From contig NZ_BJZU01000044.1 in the NCBI RefSeq assembly GCF_007992195.1, forward strand, positions 1 through 59,467: 59,467 nt of DNA. Direction: 5' to 3'. This DNA is from Methylobacterium oxalidis. Lineage in GTDB: Bacteria; Pseudomonadota; Alphaproteobacteria; Rhizobiales; Beijerinckiaceae. A program made the position numbers and the translations under genes. The notes beneath the pieces were generated by a model. The model saw only the letters and a program-made list of their open reading frames with translations. It searched no databases and was not told the origin of the DNA. This document shows positions 30,186 through 40,915 of this stretch, in pieces (within the stretch, counting starts at the first letter, position 1; every line of letters starts with the position of its first letter).

Positions 30186-31568
30186 ATGGGCTATCGGCAT
30201 GTCGTCGGCCAGCGCACCCACGCCTTCGCCGATCTCGCCACCCTGATGGCGAAGGCGACGCCCGTCCGCTCCGGTGACCGGCTCGCCGGCATCGCGGCGG
30301 AATCGGCCGAGGAGAACATGGCCGCGCGCTGGTGCCTCGCCGAGGTGCCGCTCGCGGAGATCCTGGCCCGCCCCCTGATCCCCTACGAGGCGGACGACGT
30401 GACCCGCCTCATCCTCGACGGCCACGATGCGGGCGCCTTCGCCGAGATCGCTCATCTGACGGTCGGCGATTTCCGCGATTTCCTGCTCGCGGCCTCCTCC
30501 GAGACGCTCGCCCGCATCGCGCCGGGCGTGACGCCCGAGATCGCGGCCGCGGTCTCCAAGATCATGCGCAACCAGGACCTGATCCTGGTCGCCCGCAAGG
30601 CCCGCGTGGTGACCCGCTTCCGCAACACGATCGGGCTGCCCGGCACGCTCGCCGCCCGCTTGCAGCCCAACCACCCGACCGACGACCCGGCGGGCATCAC
30701 CGCCTCGATCCTCGACGGCCTCTCCTACGGCTGCGGGGACGCCGTCATCGGGATCAACCCGGCCTCGGATTCCCTTCAGGCGCTCGGCAAGCTCCTGCAC
30801 CTCCTCGACGACGTGATCCGGCGCCTCGACATCCCGACGCAAGGGTGCGTGCTGACCCACATCACGACGACCATCGAGGCGATGAACCGGGGCTGGCCCG
30901 TCGATCTGCCGTTCCAGTCGATCGCGGGCACACAGGCCGCCAACGCGAGCTTCGGCGTCACCCTGCCCATGCTCAAGGAGGCGCGGGAGGCGGCCCTCGC
31001 CCTGAAGCGGGGCAGCCTCGGCGACAACGTGATGTACTTCGAGACGGGGCAGGGTTCTGCCCTCTCGGCCGACGCCCATCACGGCATCGACCAGCAGACG
31101 CTGGAGGCCCGCGCCTACGCGGTGGCGCGCGCCTACGAGCCCCTCCTCGTCAACACGGTCGTGGGCTTCATCGGGCCGGAATACCTCTACGATGGCAAGG
31201 AGATCATCCGGGCCGGGCTGGAGGACCACTTCTGCGGCAAGTTGATGGGCGTGCCGCTCGGCTGCGACGTCTGCTACACGAATCACGCCGAGGCTGACCA
31301 GGACGACATGGACACGCTCCTGACGCTGCTCGGCGCGGCGGGCTGCACCTACATCATGGGCGTGCCTGGGGCCGACGACATCATGCTGAACTACCAGTCG
31401 ACCTCCTTCCACGACGCCCTGTACGTGCGAGAGGTGCTGGGACTGCGCCGCGCACCCGAGTTCGAGGCGTGGCTCGCCCGGATCGGTCTCGCCGACGAGA
31501 CCGGATCGCTCCTGCCGGGCGACGGTGGCCTGCGCCTCTTGGAGGCCGCTCCAGGGCTCGCCGCATGA
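30186..31568 (+). CDS. eutB: Ethanolamine ammonia-lyase large subunit EutB
   Basis: A 460-residue large subunit of the adenosylcobalamin-dependent enzyme that splits ethanolamine to acetaldehyde and ammonia. Diagnostic strings run through the whole length: LGLPGTLAARLQPNHPTDD-like sequence near residue 155, LTHITTTIEAMNRGWPVDLP, FETGQGSALSADAHHGIDQQ, PLGCDVCYTNHAEADQDDMD and GVPGADDIMLNYQSTSFHD. The size fits the usual 450-465. The ATG has GAGGAGAA upstream, and eutC starts inside its stop codon. No shell proteins, transporter or acetaldehyde dehydrogenase are adjacent, so this is the short cytosolic type. In the 216-base gap before it I see no B12 riboswitch. Confidence 0.94.
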   Translation: MGYRHVVGQRTHAFADLATLMAKATPVRSGDRLAGIAAESAEENMAARWCLAEVPLAEILARPLIPYEADDVTRLILDGHDAGAFAEIAHLTVGDFRDFLLAASSETLARIAPGVTPEIAAAVSKIMRNQDLILVARKARVVTRFRNTIGLPGTLAARLQPNHPTDDPAGITASILDGLSYGCGDAVIGINPASDSLQALGKLLHLLDDVIRRLDIPTQGCVLTHITTTIEAMNRGWPVDLPFQSIAGTQAANASFGVTLPMLKEAREAALALKRGSLGDNVMYFETGQGSALSADAHHGIDQQTLEARAYAVARAYEPLLVNTVVGFIGPEYLYDGKEIIRAGLEDHFCGKLMGVPLGCDVCYTNHAEADQDDMDTLLTLLGAAGCTYIMGVPGADDIMLNYQSTSFHDALYVREVLGLRRAPEFEAWLARIGLADETGSLLPGDGGLRLLEAAPGLAA

Positions 31569-32353
31569 GCCGCTCGGACGACCTCTGGGGCCGCCTCGCG
31601 GCGCTCACGCCCGCCCGGATCGGTCTCGGCCGGGCAGGGAACGGCCTTCCGACGCGGGAGGTGCTGCACTTCGGCCTCGCGCATGCCGAGGCGCGCGACG
31701 CGGTTCACGCGCCGATGGATGCCGCCGCGGTCGCGGGTGCGGTCGAGGCGCTCGGGCTCCGGTCGGTGGCGGTGGCCTCGCGGGCACCCGACCGCGCCAC
31801 CTACCTGCGCCGGCCCGATCACGGACGGCGCCTGTCGGAGAAGGGCGCCGCGGCGCTCGCCGCCGCGGCGGGCGCGCCGGTTGACCTCGCCCTCGTGGTG
31901 GCGGACGGACTCTCGGCCCGCGCCGTGCATGAGAACGCCGCCGGGCTCGTCGCGGCGTTCCTCCCGTACGCCGAGAAGGCCGGCTGGAGCCTCGCGCCCG
32001 TCGTCGTCGCCGAGCAGGCACGGGTCGCCCTCGGCGACGCCATCGGCGCAGCGCTGAGGGCGCGGGCGGTCGCCGTGCTGATCGGCGAGCGGCCCGGTCT
32101 CTCCTCGCCGGACAGCCTCGGCATCTACCTGACCTTCGACCCGAAGCCGGGCCGCTCGGATGCGGAGCGCAACTGCATCTCGAACGTGCGCGCCGCCGGG
32201 CTGCCGCAGACGGAGGCGGCCTTCCGGCTGAGCTGGCTCCTCGGACAGGCTCTCGCCCGCGGCCTGACGGGCGTCAACCTGAAGGACGAGAGCGACCGGG
32301 CGCTGGAGCAGGCCGAGGCGCAGGTCCAGCTGCCGGCGGATCGAAACGGCTGA
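31565..32353 (+). CDS. eutC: Ethanolamine ammonia-lyase small subunit EutC
   Basis: A 262-residue small subunit that binds most of the cobalamin. Family blocks: TPARIGLGRAGNGLPTREVL near the start, DLALVVADGLSARAVHENA, LIGERPGLSSPDSLGIYLTF and the end block NCISNVRAAGLPQTEAAFRL followed by SWLLGQALARGLTGVNLKD. The ATG overlaps the eutB stop by four bases. The protein lacks the long N-terminal extension seen in some enterobacterial EutC and so resembles other alphaproteobacterial forms. Confidence 0.94.
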   Translation: MSRSDDLWGRLAALTPARIGLGRAGNGLPTREVLHFGLAHAEARDAVHAPMDAAAVAGAVEALGLRSVAVASRAPDRATYLRRPDHGRRLSEKGAAALAAAAGAPVDLALVVADGLSARAVHENAAGLVAAFLPYAEKAGWSLAPVVVAEQARVALGDAIGAALRARAVAVLIGERPGLSSPDSLGIYLTFDPKPGRSDAERNCISNVRAAGLPQTEAAFRLSWLLGQALARGLTGVNLKDESDRALEQAEAQVQLPADRNG

Positions 32354-32705
32354 GCTCGTTCGGAACAGCCCGGCACGCTCGATCGGTCGCTTCCGGACCC
32401 CTGGCGAGCAGATCTACCGCACTGGTCGGCCAAGCGTGGCTGTGGCGGGGTCGCAACACCGTAAAACCATCCCGAGTTTGCCCCGAGACCCGCCCTCATC
32501 CGCCGCGATCCCGCCATAAACCGGGACCACCTCAGGATCGGCGGTAAAGGGCAGTTCCCACAACGATTTACCGTCTCGTTCCGAGTTTCTTCCGTGAGCG
32601 CAGACAGCCCCTCGTCGCGCCTTCCCAGAGGCGGTGCGTGAGGTCGTGTCGAGCGTTGACCGGAAGAGGGTGCGGGATCGGGATCCAGTGTCGCGGGATA
32701 CGGGT
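32354..32705. other. Intergenic stretch before ilvD
   Basis: About 350 bases without a gene. It must carry the ilvD promoter, but I see no convincing -35/-10 pair, no leader peptide with runs of branched-chain codons and no terminator. The frame of ilvD is open back to 32634, but the homology starts at 32706. Confidence 0.35.
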
Positions 32706-34422
<1,717 letters not shown>

Positions 34423-34436
<14 letters not shown>

Positions 34437-35370
34437 GACTGACCTTTGCCGGCCGCGCACGCGGCCGGCCGGGGCCGATCCGGATCGGCCGGCCGCCGCG
34501 CGCGCCCGCGCGCGCGCGCGCGAAGCGGGTGTCCGCCGCGTCTCGTTCGGGCTGCGCACCGCGCTTCTCGCGGGCCTGCTCCTCGTCGCGGCCTTTCCCG
34601 TGACGGCGCCCGTCGAGGCCCTCGACGCGGCCGCCCGCACCCCTGTTTCGGAGAAAAGCTACCGCTCGGCCAAGGACGCGCTGCGCACCGGCATGCGGGA
34701 GTACAACGCGGGCGACAAGGAGGGCGCCGCCCGCGCCCTCGAATACGCCGCCGATCAGGGCCACGCGCTGGCCCTGTGGAAGCTCGGCCGCATGTACGCG
34801 GACGGGGACGGCGTGCCGCACGACGACCTCAGGGCCTTCGAGTACTTCTCGCGCATCGCCGACGACAGCAGCGACGACGGGCCGGACGCGCCGAACTCGG
34901 GCGTGGTCGCCAGCGCCTTCACGGCGCTCGGCACCTACTTCCTCGACGGGATCAAGGGCACCTACGTGCGCGCGAACCCGGAGCGGGCCTACGACATGTT
35001 CAACTACGCGGCCTCCTATTTCGGGGACCCGAACGCGCAGTACAATCTCGCCCGGCTCTACCTCGACGGGACCGGCGTCGAGGCCGACGCGCGGCAGGCC
35101 GCCCGCTGGTTCAATCTCGCGGCCGAGAAGGGCCACCGCCCGGCGCAGGCGCTGCTCGGCGACCTCCTCGTCAACGGGCTCGGCGGCGTGCCCGTGCAGC
35201 GGGCCCGCGGCCTGATGTGGCTCTCCCTCGCCCGCCAGGGCGCGGAGGGGCGCAAGGAAGACTGGATCGTCGCGCTCTACGAGAAGAACTGGGCGGCGGC
35301 CAACGAGAGCGACCGGGCGCTGGCGCAGAGCGAGGTGCAGACCTCGGGCATCGGCCGGCGCCGCCGCTGA
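34423..35370 (+). CDS. exoR: ExoR-like periplasmic Sel1-repeat regulator
   Basis: About 270 residues align with rhizobial ExoR, the periplasmic inhibitor of the ExoS/ChvI two-component system that controls exopolysaccharide, motility and acid response. After a signal-like hydrophobic stretch (LRTALLAGLLLVAAFPVTAP) come Sel1 repeats: AADQGHALALWKLGRMYADG, ERAYDMFNYAASYFGDPNAQ, YNLARLYLDGTGVEADARQA and RARGLMWLSLARQGA. The only normal in-frame start before the signal is the ATG at 34423, which overlaps ilvD and adds about 45 Arg/Ala/Pro-rich residues partly coded by a (CG)8 tract. The true start is therefore unclear. xth follows convergently, as in other Rhizobiales. Confidence 0.85.
34507..34522. 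repeat. (CG)8 dinucleotide tract
   Basis: Eight uninterrupted CG units inside the open frame leading into exoR, in a longer GC-only stretch from about 34490. A change of one unit would shift the frame between the ATG at 34423 and the ExoR signal peptide. Confidence 0.8.
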
Positions 35371-35387
35371 GCCGCGCCGGCTCGGGC

Positions 35388-36182
35388 TCAGCCGTCCGAC
35401 AGCTCCACCGTCACCGGCACATGGTCGGACGGCTTGTCGAGGCCGCGCAGGTGCTTCTGCACCGAGGCCGAGACCAGCCGGTCCGCCGCCTGCGGCGAGA
35501 GCAGCAGGTGGTCGATGCGGATGCCGAGATTCCTCGGCCAGCACCCCGCCTGGTAGTCCCAGAAGGTGTAGAGGCCGGGCCGCGGGTCGCAGGCCCGCAG
35601 CCCGTCCGTCAGGCCCTCGGCGAGGAGCGTCCGGAAGGCCGCGCGGGACTGGGGCAGGAACAGGGCGTCGCTCGTCCAGGCGGCCGGGTCGGCGGCGTCC
35701 TCCGGCTCGGGGATGACGTTGTAGTCGCCGGCGAGCACGAGGGCGGTCTCCGCCTCCATCAGCCTCCGGGCGTGGCGGCGCAGGCGCTCCAGGAAGGCGA
35801 GCTTGTAGGGGTATTTCGCGCTCGCGACCGGGTTGCCGTTCGGCAGGTAGATCGAGGCCACTCGCACCGGCGCCACGCCCTCGCCTGCCACCAGCCCCTC
35901 GATGTAGCGGGCCTGCTCGTCCTCGGGGTCGCCCGGCAGGCCGCGGCGCACCTCGCTGACGGCGAGCGGCGCCCGCACCAGGAGCGCGACCCCGTTATAG
36001 GCCTTCTGGCCGAGCGTCTCGACGGCGTAGCCCGCGCCCTCGACCTCGGCGCGGGGGAAGGCGTCGTCCTGGCACTTCAGCTCCTGCAGGCAGACCACGT
36101 CGGGCTTCGCTTCGTCGAGGAAGGCGAGCAGGTGACCGACCCGCTGCTTGATCGAATTGACGTTCCAGGTGGTGATCCGCAT
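35388..36182 (-). CDS. xth: Exodeoxyribonuclease III
   Basis: A 264-residue AP endonuclease/3'-5' exonuclease of base-excision repair. Active-site motifs: TWNVNSIKQR, LQELKCQDDAFP (metal Glu), YLPNGNPV, AGDYNVIPEPED (Asp/Asn) and the final PSDHVPVTVEL (Asp/His). Length equals the family norm of about 260. It is convergent with exoR, 17 bases between stops. Confidence 0.93.
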   Translation of the reverse strand: MRITTWNVNSIKQRVGHLLAFLDEAKPDVVCLQELKCQDDAFPRAEVEGAGYAVETLGQKAYNGVALLVRAPLAVSEVRRGLPGDPEDEQARYIEGLVAGEGVAPVRVASIYLPNGNPVASAKYPYKLAFLERLRRHARRLMEAETALVLAGDYNVIPEPEDAADPAAWTSDALFLPQSRAAFRTLLAEGLTDGLRACDPRPGLYTFWDYQAGCWPRNLGIRIDHLLLSPQAADRLVSASVQKHLRGLDKPSDHVPVTVELSDG

Positions 36183-36273
36183 GGAGTTCGTTCCCGAGGA
36201 GGCGCAGTGTCATCGGGCCTTCGCGCGGGCCTGACAAGGCGGGCTGCCGAAATCGGGACGGGACGGAGGTCGG

Positions 36274-37068
36274 ATGGCCGGGGCGTGGTTCGAGCCGATC
36301 CGGGCCTATTGCGAGCGCACGGATCCGGGCCTGTGGGCGGAGCCCCTCAACGCCGTGACGAACGCCGCCTTCCTGGTCGCGGCGGCGCTGGCGGGCTGGC
36401 GGGCGGTGCGCGGGTTCGGCGCTGAGGCCGCCGCGATGCCTCCGGCGCCATCCCCGCCCGTGCGCCCTCAACGCTCCGGTGAGGGGAGGCGGGCGGGCGC
36501 TGCGGCGATCTTCGACCCGGCGGCGCTCGCCCTCGCCGTCCTGGCGGCGGTCGTCGGGGTCGGCTCGTTCCTGTTCCACACGCTCGCGGTCCGCTGGTCC
36601 ATGCTGGCCGACGTGATCCCGATCGCGCTGTTCATCTACGCCTACTTCCTCCTCGCCATGCGGCGCTTCCTCGGCCTCGGGATCGGCGGGGCGACCAACG
36701 CGACGCTCGCCTTCGCGGGCGCCGGCTTCGCCCTGGAGCCGGGCTTGAGCCTCGCGTCCGGCCGCGCCCTCGGGCCGGCGACGAACGGCTCGATCGACTA
36801 TCTCCCGGCGCTCCTCGCGCTCCTCGGTGTCGGGGGCGCCCTGCTCGCCTCCTCGGCCGGTCCCGAGCGGCGCGGGGCGGGATGGCGGATGCTCGCCATC
36901 GCGGCGCTCTTCCTCCTCTCGCTCATCGTCCGCACCCTCGACCAGGCCCTGTGCCCGAGCCTGCCGCACGGCACGCACTTCCTCTGGCACCTCCTCAACG
37001 CGGGCGTGCTCTACGGGCTGATCCTGACGGCGCTGCGCGTGCGCGCGGCGGGCGCGCCGGCGGCATGA
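36274..37068 (+). CDS. Ceramidase-family (CREST) integral membrane hydrolase
   Basis: A 264-residue membrane protein of the alkaline-ceramidase/CREST superfamily, with about seven hydrophobic segments. Metal-site motifs: CERTDPGLWAEPLNAVTNAAF near the start, GVGSFLFHTLAVRWSMLADV in the middle and GTHFLWHLLNAGVLYGL at the end, providing the expected Glu/Asp/Ser/His residues. The bacterial substrate is unknown; it could be a ceramide-like or other amide lipid. Between the first two membrane segments an Arg/Pro/Ser-rich insert (PPVRPQRSGEGRRAG) is coded by a palindromic DNA element (36453-36497). It is divergent from xth. Confidence 0.8.
   Translation: MAGAWFEPIRAYCERTDPGLWAEPLNAVTNAAFLVAAALAGWRAVRGFGAEAAAMPPAPSPPVRPQRSGEGRRAGAAAIFDPAALALAVLAAVVGVGSFLFHTLAVRWSMLADVIPIALFIYAYFLLAMRRFLGLGIGGATNATLAFAGAGFALEPGLSLASGRALGPATNGSIDYLPALLALLGVGGALLASSAGPERRGAGWRMLAIAALFLLSLIVRTLDQALCPSLPHGTHFLWHLLNAGVLYGLILTALRVRAAGAPAA
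36453..36497. repeat. In-frame palindromic element inside the ceramidase-family gene
   Basis: Two nested stems: CCCGCCCG (36453-36460) with CGGGCGGG (36490-36497), and CCCTCA (36465-36470) with TGAGGG (36480-36485), around a 9-base loop. The DNA is translated as a hydrophilic linker with no membrane-protein character. Confidence 0.5.
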
Positions 37069-37201
37069 CGGGACGGCGCGGCCCGTTCCTTGCGCCCCTC
37101 CGGAAATCGTTGCAGAAGGGCGCGCCGCGCCTCGGAGCCGCGCGCCTTCGAGCTGCGCGCCTCGGGGCCGGCTCGGGATGGGACAGGCCGGGGAACAGGT
37201 C

Positions 37202-38524
37202 ATGACACAGAGCTTCCGCCTCGGCGTCGCCGGTCTCGGCACCGTCGGCGCCGCCGTCGTCCGCATGGTCTCCCGCCGGGCGGAGGCGCTCGCCGCCGCC
37301 ACAGGCCGCGAGATCCGCGTCACCGCGGTCTCGTCCCGCGACCGGAACCGCGACCGCGGGCTGGACCTCTCCGGCATCCAGTGGTTCGACGATCCGGCGG
37401 CGCTCGCGGGCTCGGCTGAGGTCGACTGCGTCGTGGAGCTGATCGGCGGCGCCGAGGGCCCGGCCAAGCCAGTCGTCGAGGCGGCCATCGCCGCCGGCAA
37501 GCACGTCGTGACGGCCAACAAGGCGCTCCTCGCCCGCCACGGCGCGGCGCTCGCGAAGGCCGCGGAGGCGCAGGGCGTCGCGCTCGCCTTCGAGGCGTCG
37601 GCGGCGGGCGGCATCCCCGTGGTCAAGGCGCTGCGCGAGGGCCTGCCGGGCAACGCGGTCTCCCGCGTCTACGGAATCCTCAACGGCACCTGCAACTACA
37701 TCCTGACCCGCATGGAGCTCGAAGGGCTGACCTTCGAGGATTGCCTCAAGGACGCGCAGGCGCTCGGCTACGCCGAGGCCGACCCGACCTTCGACGTCGA
37801 GGGCTACGACACCGCCCACAAGCTCGCGATCCTGACGAGCCTCGCCTTCGGCACCGAGATCGACGCCGAGGGCGTCTCGGTGGAGGGCATCTCGGGCGTA
37901 CAGCCCCTCGACCTGACCATGGCGAAGGAGCTCGGCTACCGCATCAAGCTGCTGGGCGTCGCCCAGCTCTCGGAGGGCGGCGTCGAGCAGCGCGTGCACC
38001 CGACCATGGTGCCGAAATCCTCCGCCATCGCGCAGGTGATGGGCGTGACGAACGCCGTGACGATCGACGCCGACGCGGTGGGCGAGCTGACCCTGATCGG
38101 CCCCGGCGCCGGCGGCGAGGCGACCGCCTCGGCGGTGGTGGCCGACATCGCGGACGTGGCGGCCCGCATCGTGCGCCCGACCTTCGGGCGGCCGACCGCG
38201 CGCCTGCGCCCGGCCTCGCGCGTCGAGATGCAGCGGCACGAGGGCGGCTACTACATCCGGCTCACCGTGCACGACCGGCCCGGCGTCGCGGCGGGCGTCG
38301 CCACCCGCATGGCCGAGCGCGACATCTCGCTCGAGAGCATCCTGCAGCGCCGTACCGAGAGCGCCGCCTCCCAGGATCCGCGTGGGCGCTCCGGCCGTCC
38401 GGTCCCGCTCGTCCTGATCACCTACGCGGCGACCGAGGGCACGATCCGCGCGGCTCTCGAGGCCATCGCGGCGGACGGGCTCCTCGCCGAGGCGCCCCAG
38501 CTCATCCGGATCGAGCGGGAGTGA
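37202..38524 (+). CDS. hom: Homoserine dehydrogenase
   Basis: A 440-residue enzyme of the threonine/methionine pathway, reducing aspartate semialdehyde to homoserine. N-terminal NAD(P)-binding motif VAGLGTVGAAVVRM; catalytic region with VTANKALLARHG, GILNGTCNYILTRM, GYAEADPTFDVEG and DTAHKLAIL; C-terminal ACT domain for feedback control (RLTVHDRPGVAAGVA). The ATG at 37202 is preferred over one at 37178 because homology begins there and a GGGGAA lies upstream. The 130-base gap before it is rich in GCGCGCCT-like repeats and shows no SAM riboswitch. Confidence 0.93.
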   Translation: MTQSFRLGVAGLGTVGAAVVRMVSRRAEALAAATGREIRVTAVSSRDRNRDRGLDLSGIQWFDDPAALAGSAEVDCVVELIGGAEGPAKPVVEAAIAAGKHVVTANKALLARHGAALAKAAEAQGVALAFEASAAGGIPVVKALREGLPGNAVSRVYGILNGTCNYILTRMELEGLTFEDCLKDAQALGYAEADPTFDVEGYDTAHKLAILTSLAFGTEIDAEGVSVEGISGVQPLDLTMAKELGYRIKLLGVAQLSEGGVEQRVHPTMVPKSSAIAQVMGVTNAVTIDADAVGELTLIGPGAGGEATASAVVADIADVAARIVRPTFGRPTARLRPASRVEMQRHEGGYYIRLTVHDRPGVAAGVATRMAERDISLESILQRRTESAASQDPRGRSGRPVPLVLITYAATEGTIRAALEAIAADGLLAEAPQLIRIERE

Positions 38525-38671
38525 GCCGGACGCACCTGCGGATAGAGGATATTCGAAACGGACCCGACTCCGCGGCCCTGAAACGCGCTACAACAGTCGG
38601 ATAGGCGCGCCGGGCCGGCTTTCCGGGAAGCGCCAGGCCGCCGCGACGGCCGCGACGTGGGCGAGGAAAGC

Positions 38672-39661
38672 ATGACCCAAGGGATTCCGGAGGTGCCGCA
38701 GGGCGGCGTCGGGCGCACGCTCACCCTCGAACTCGCCCGCGTGACCGAGCGGGCGGCCATCGCCGCCGCGCGCCTGCGCGGCCAGGGCAACGAGAAGGAG
38801 GCCGACCAGGCCGCCGTCGACGCCATGCGGCGCGAGCTGAACCTTCTGCCGGTCGACGGGACCGTGGTGATCGGCGAGGGCGAGCGCGACGAGGCGCCGA
38901 TGCTCTACATCGGCGAACGGATCGGAGGCGGCGGCACCGCGGTCGATCTCGCCGTCGACCCGCTGGAGGGAACGACCCTCTGCGCCAAGGACATGCCGGG
39001 CGCCATCGCGGTGATGGCCATGGCCGAGCGCGGATCGCTGCTCGCCGCGCCCGACGTCTACATGCAGAAGATCGCGATCGGCCCCGGCTACCCGCCCGGC
39101 CTCGTCGACCTCGACGCGAGCCCGGCCGAGAACATCGCGGCGCTCGCGCGGGCCAAGGGGGTGCACCCCTCCCAGATCACCGCGATCATCCTCGACCGGC
39201 CGCGCCACATCAACCTCGTCAGCGCCGTGCGGGCGACGGGGGCTGGCATCCGCCTGATCTCGGACGGGGACATCGCCGGCATCATCTTCACCACGAGCCC
39301 GGAGGAGACGGGCGTCGACATCTATCTCGGCACCGGCGCGGCGCCGGAAGGCGTGATCGCGGCCGGGGCCCTGCGCTGCATCGGCGGCCAGATGCAGGGA
39401 CGCCTCATCCTCGACAGCGCCGACAAGCGGGCGCGGGCCGAACGCATGGGCATCTCGGAGCCGAACCGGAAGTACGAGCTGACCGACCTCGCGCGGGGCG
39501 ACGTGATCGTGGCGGCCACCGGCGTCACCGACGGCGCGCTCCTCAAGGGCGTGCGCTTCAAGCCGGGCGTGATCGGGACCGAGACGGTCGTCTACCGCTC
39601 CTCGACCGGCACCGTCCGCCGCATCCTGGGCGAGCACCGGGCCGAGCGCTTCGCGGGCTGA
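38672..39661 (+). CDS. glpX: Class II fructose-1,6-bisphosphatase GlpX
   Basis: A 329-residue phosphatase of gluconeogenesis and, in autotrophs or methylotrophs, of sugar-phosphate cycles. Metal and substrate motifs: VIGEGERDEAPMLYIGE, VDLAVDPLEGTTLCAKD, LISDGDIAGIIF and GTGAAPEGVIAAGALRC. The ATG at 38672 has GAGGAAAG just upstream; a GTG at 38657 in the same frame is less likely. It follows hom in the same direction with 147 bases between, a common Rhizobiales arrangement. Confidence 0.94.
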   Translation: MTQGIPEVPQGGVGRTLTLELARVTERAAIAAARLRGQGNEKEADQAAVDAMRRELNLLPVDGTVVIGEGERDEAPMLYIGERIGGGGTAVDLAVDPLEGTTLCAKDMPGAIAVMAMAERGSLLAAPDVYMQKIAIGPGYPPGLVDLDASPAENIAALARAKGVHPSQITAIILDRPRHINLVSAVRATGAGIRLISDGDIAGIIFTTSPEETGVDIYLGTGAAPEGVIAAGALRCIGGQMQGRLILDSADKRARAERMGISEPNRKYELTDLARGDVIVAATGVTDGALLKGVRFKPGVIGTETVVYRSSTGTVRRILGEHRAERFAG

Positions 39662-39694
39662 GGCCGGCGCGCCGCGCCCGGAGCCCGCAACGAG

Positions 39695-39726
39695 GAGGGG
39701 CGGGCGCCTCGCGGCACCCGCCCCTC
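39695..39726. terminator. Hairpin between glpX and the TPR lipoprotein gene
   Basis: A 10-pair perfect GC stem (GAGGGGCGGG / CCCGCCCCTC) with a 12-base loop between two convergent genes. No T run follows on either strand, so it is only a candidate bidirectional terminator. Confidence 0.5.
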
Positions 39727-39749
39727 AAGATCCGTCCCGGGCCTGCCCG

Positions 39750-40622
39750 TCAGTTGAAGAGCGAGCCGACGCCGCCCTGCACCCGGCCGAGACCCTGCTT
39801 GGCGATGGGGTTGCCGGGCTCGATCTGCGCGGCGCGCTGGTAGCTCTCCGCCGCCTCCTTCTTGCGGTTCGACTTCTCGTAGGCGAGGCCGCGATAGGCC
39901 CAGGAGGTGGCGTCCTTGTTGTTCACGTTGAGCGCCGCGTTGTAGTCCTCGATCGCCTTGTCGAACTGGTTCGTGGCGATCAGGCTCTGGCCGCGGGCGG
40001 CGTAGGGGGCGCTGACGAAGGGATTCCGGTCGATCGCCGCGTCGAAATCGGCGATGGCCTGCTGGTTCTGGCCCTGCTTCTGCCGGACGAGGCCGCGCGC
40101 GTGGTAGGCCTCGGCCGATTCCGGCATCATCCGGATCGCCATGTTGAGGTCGTTGAGCGCCCCGTCGAGGTCGCCCCGGGCGCGCAGCACGTTGGCGCGG
40201 CCGATATAGGCGGGGCCGTAATTCGGGTCGGCGCTGACCGCCTTCGAGAAGTCCTGGAGGGCGGCGTCGTCGCGGCCCGTCTGGCGGTAGGCGAGCGCCC
40301 GATTGTTGTAGGCCGAGGCCGAGTTCGGATCGATCTGCACCGCCTTCGTGAAATCGGTGATGGCGTCGCCGAACTGGCCCGCGCGGGCGTAGGCCGCGCC
40401 GCGGGTGACGTAGGCCGACGCGTCGTTCGGGTTGCGCTGGATGACGTCCGAGAGGGAGGCGATGTTGACGGTCGTCGCGCCCGTCGTGTCCGTCTCCAGC
40501 ACCGCGTACTGCTTCGGACCCGCGGCGCTGCCGACCGTCTCGCATCCGGCCAACACCGCGGCGGTCAGCGCCACGGCCGCGACCAGCCCGGCCTTCCGTC
40601 CCGCCAAGCTCAGTGACATCAT
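39750..40622 (-). CDS. TPR repeat lipoprotein (NlpI-like)
   Basis: A 290-residue exported protein. A lipoprotein signal ends in the lipobox LAGC (VAAVALTAAVLAGCETVG), and then six to seven tetratricopeptide repeats follow, each of the form AYNNRALAYRQTGRDDAALQ with DPN at the join (FTKAVQIDPNSASAYNNRAL is one join). It is expected to be anchored in a membrane facing the periplasm and to act as a protein-binding scaffold, as NlpI does in envelope biogenesis. Two ATGs stand side by side at 40622 and 40619. No operon partner; the 293-base gap to purK shows no gene. Confidence 0.88.
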   Translation of the reverse strand: MMSLSLAGRKAGLVAAVALTAAVLAGCETVGSAAGPKQYAVLETDTTGATTVNIASLSDVIQRNPNDASAYVTRGAAYARAGQFGDAITDFTKAVQIDPNSASAYNNRALAYRQTGRDDAALQDFSKAVSADPNYGPAYIGRANVLRARGDLDGALNDLNMAIRMMPESAEAYHARGLVRQKQGQNQQAIADFDAAIDRNPFVSAPYAARGQSLIATNQFDKAIEDYNAALNVNNKDATSWAYRGLAYEKSNRKKEAAESYQRAAQIEPGNPIAKQGLGRVQGGVGSLFN

Positions 40623-40915
40623 CGCCCCGCTCTCCCTGAGCCCCGCGCCATCGCGCGCCCGAGGGCTCTCGTCCATGCGCCCGTGCCGGCGCGCCTGATC
40701 CGGCGCGTCAGCTCGCCCCGGTCCCGTCCTGCAAGCGATGAGCCGGTGCACTCTCCCCGATCGCGGTGAACGCCCGCTTAAAACCGGTGAGCTTTTCCGC
40801 TTCAGCGAGCGGATGTGGCGAAGGTATGGCCCCTGCCGCCAAGGCTGGGCAATCGGGTTCCGGGAGGCCCATACGGGCCGGCGGTGTGGCCGGCAGGACT
40901 CAGTCCGGGCCGACC

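Noticed and set aside
37069..37201. SAM riboswitch before hom
   Set aside because: The gap is GC-rich with imperfect GCGCGCCT repeats and shows no SAM-II-like core.
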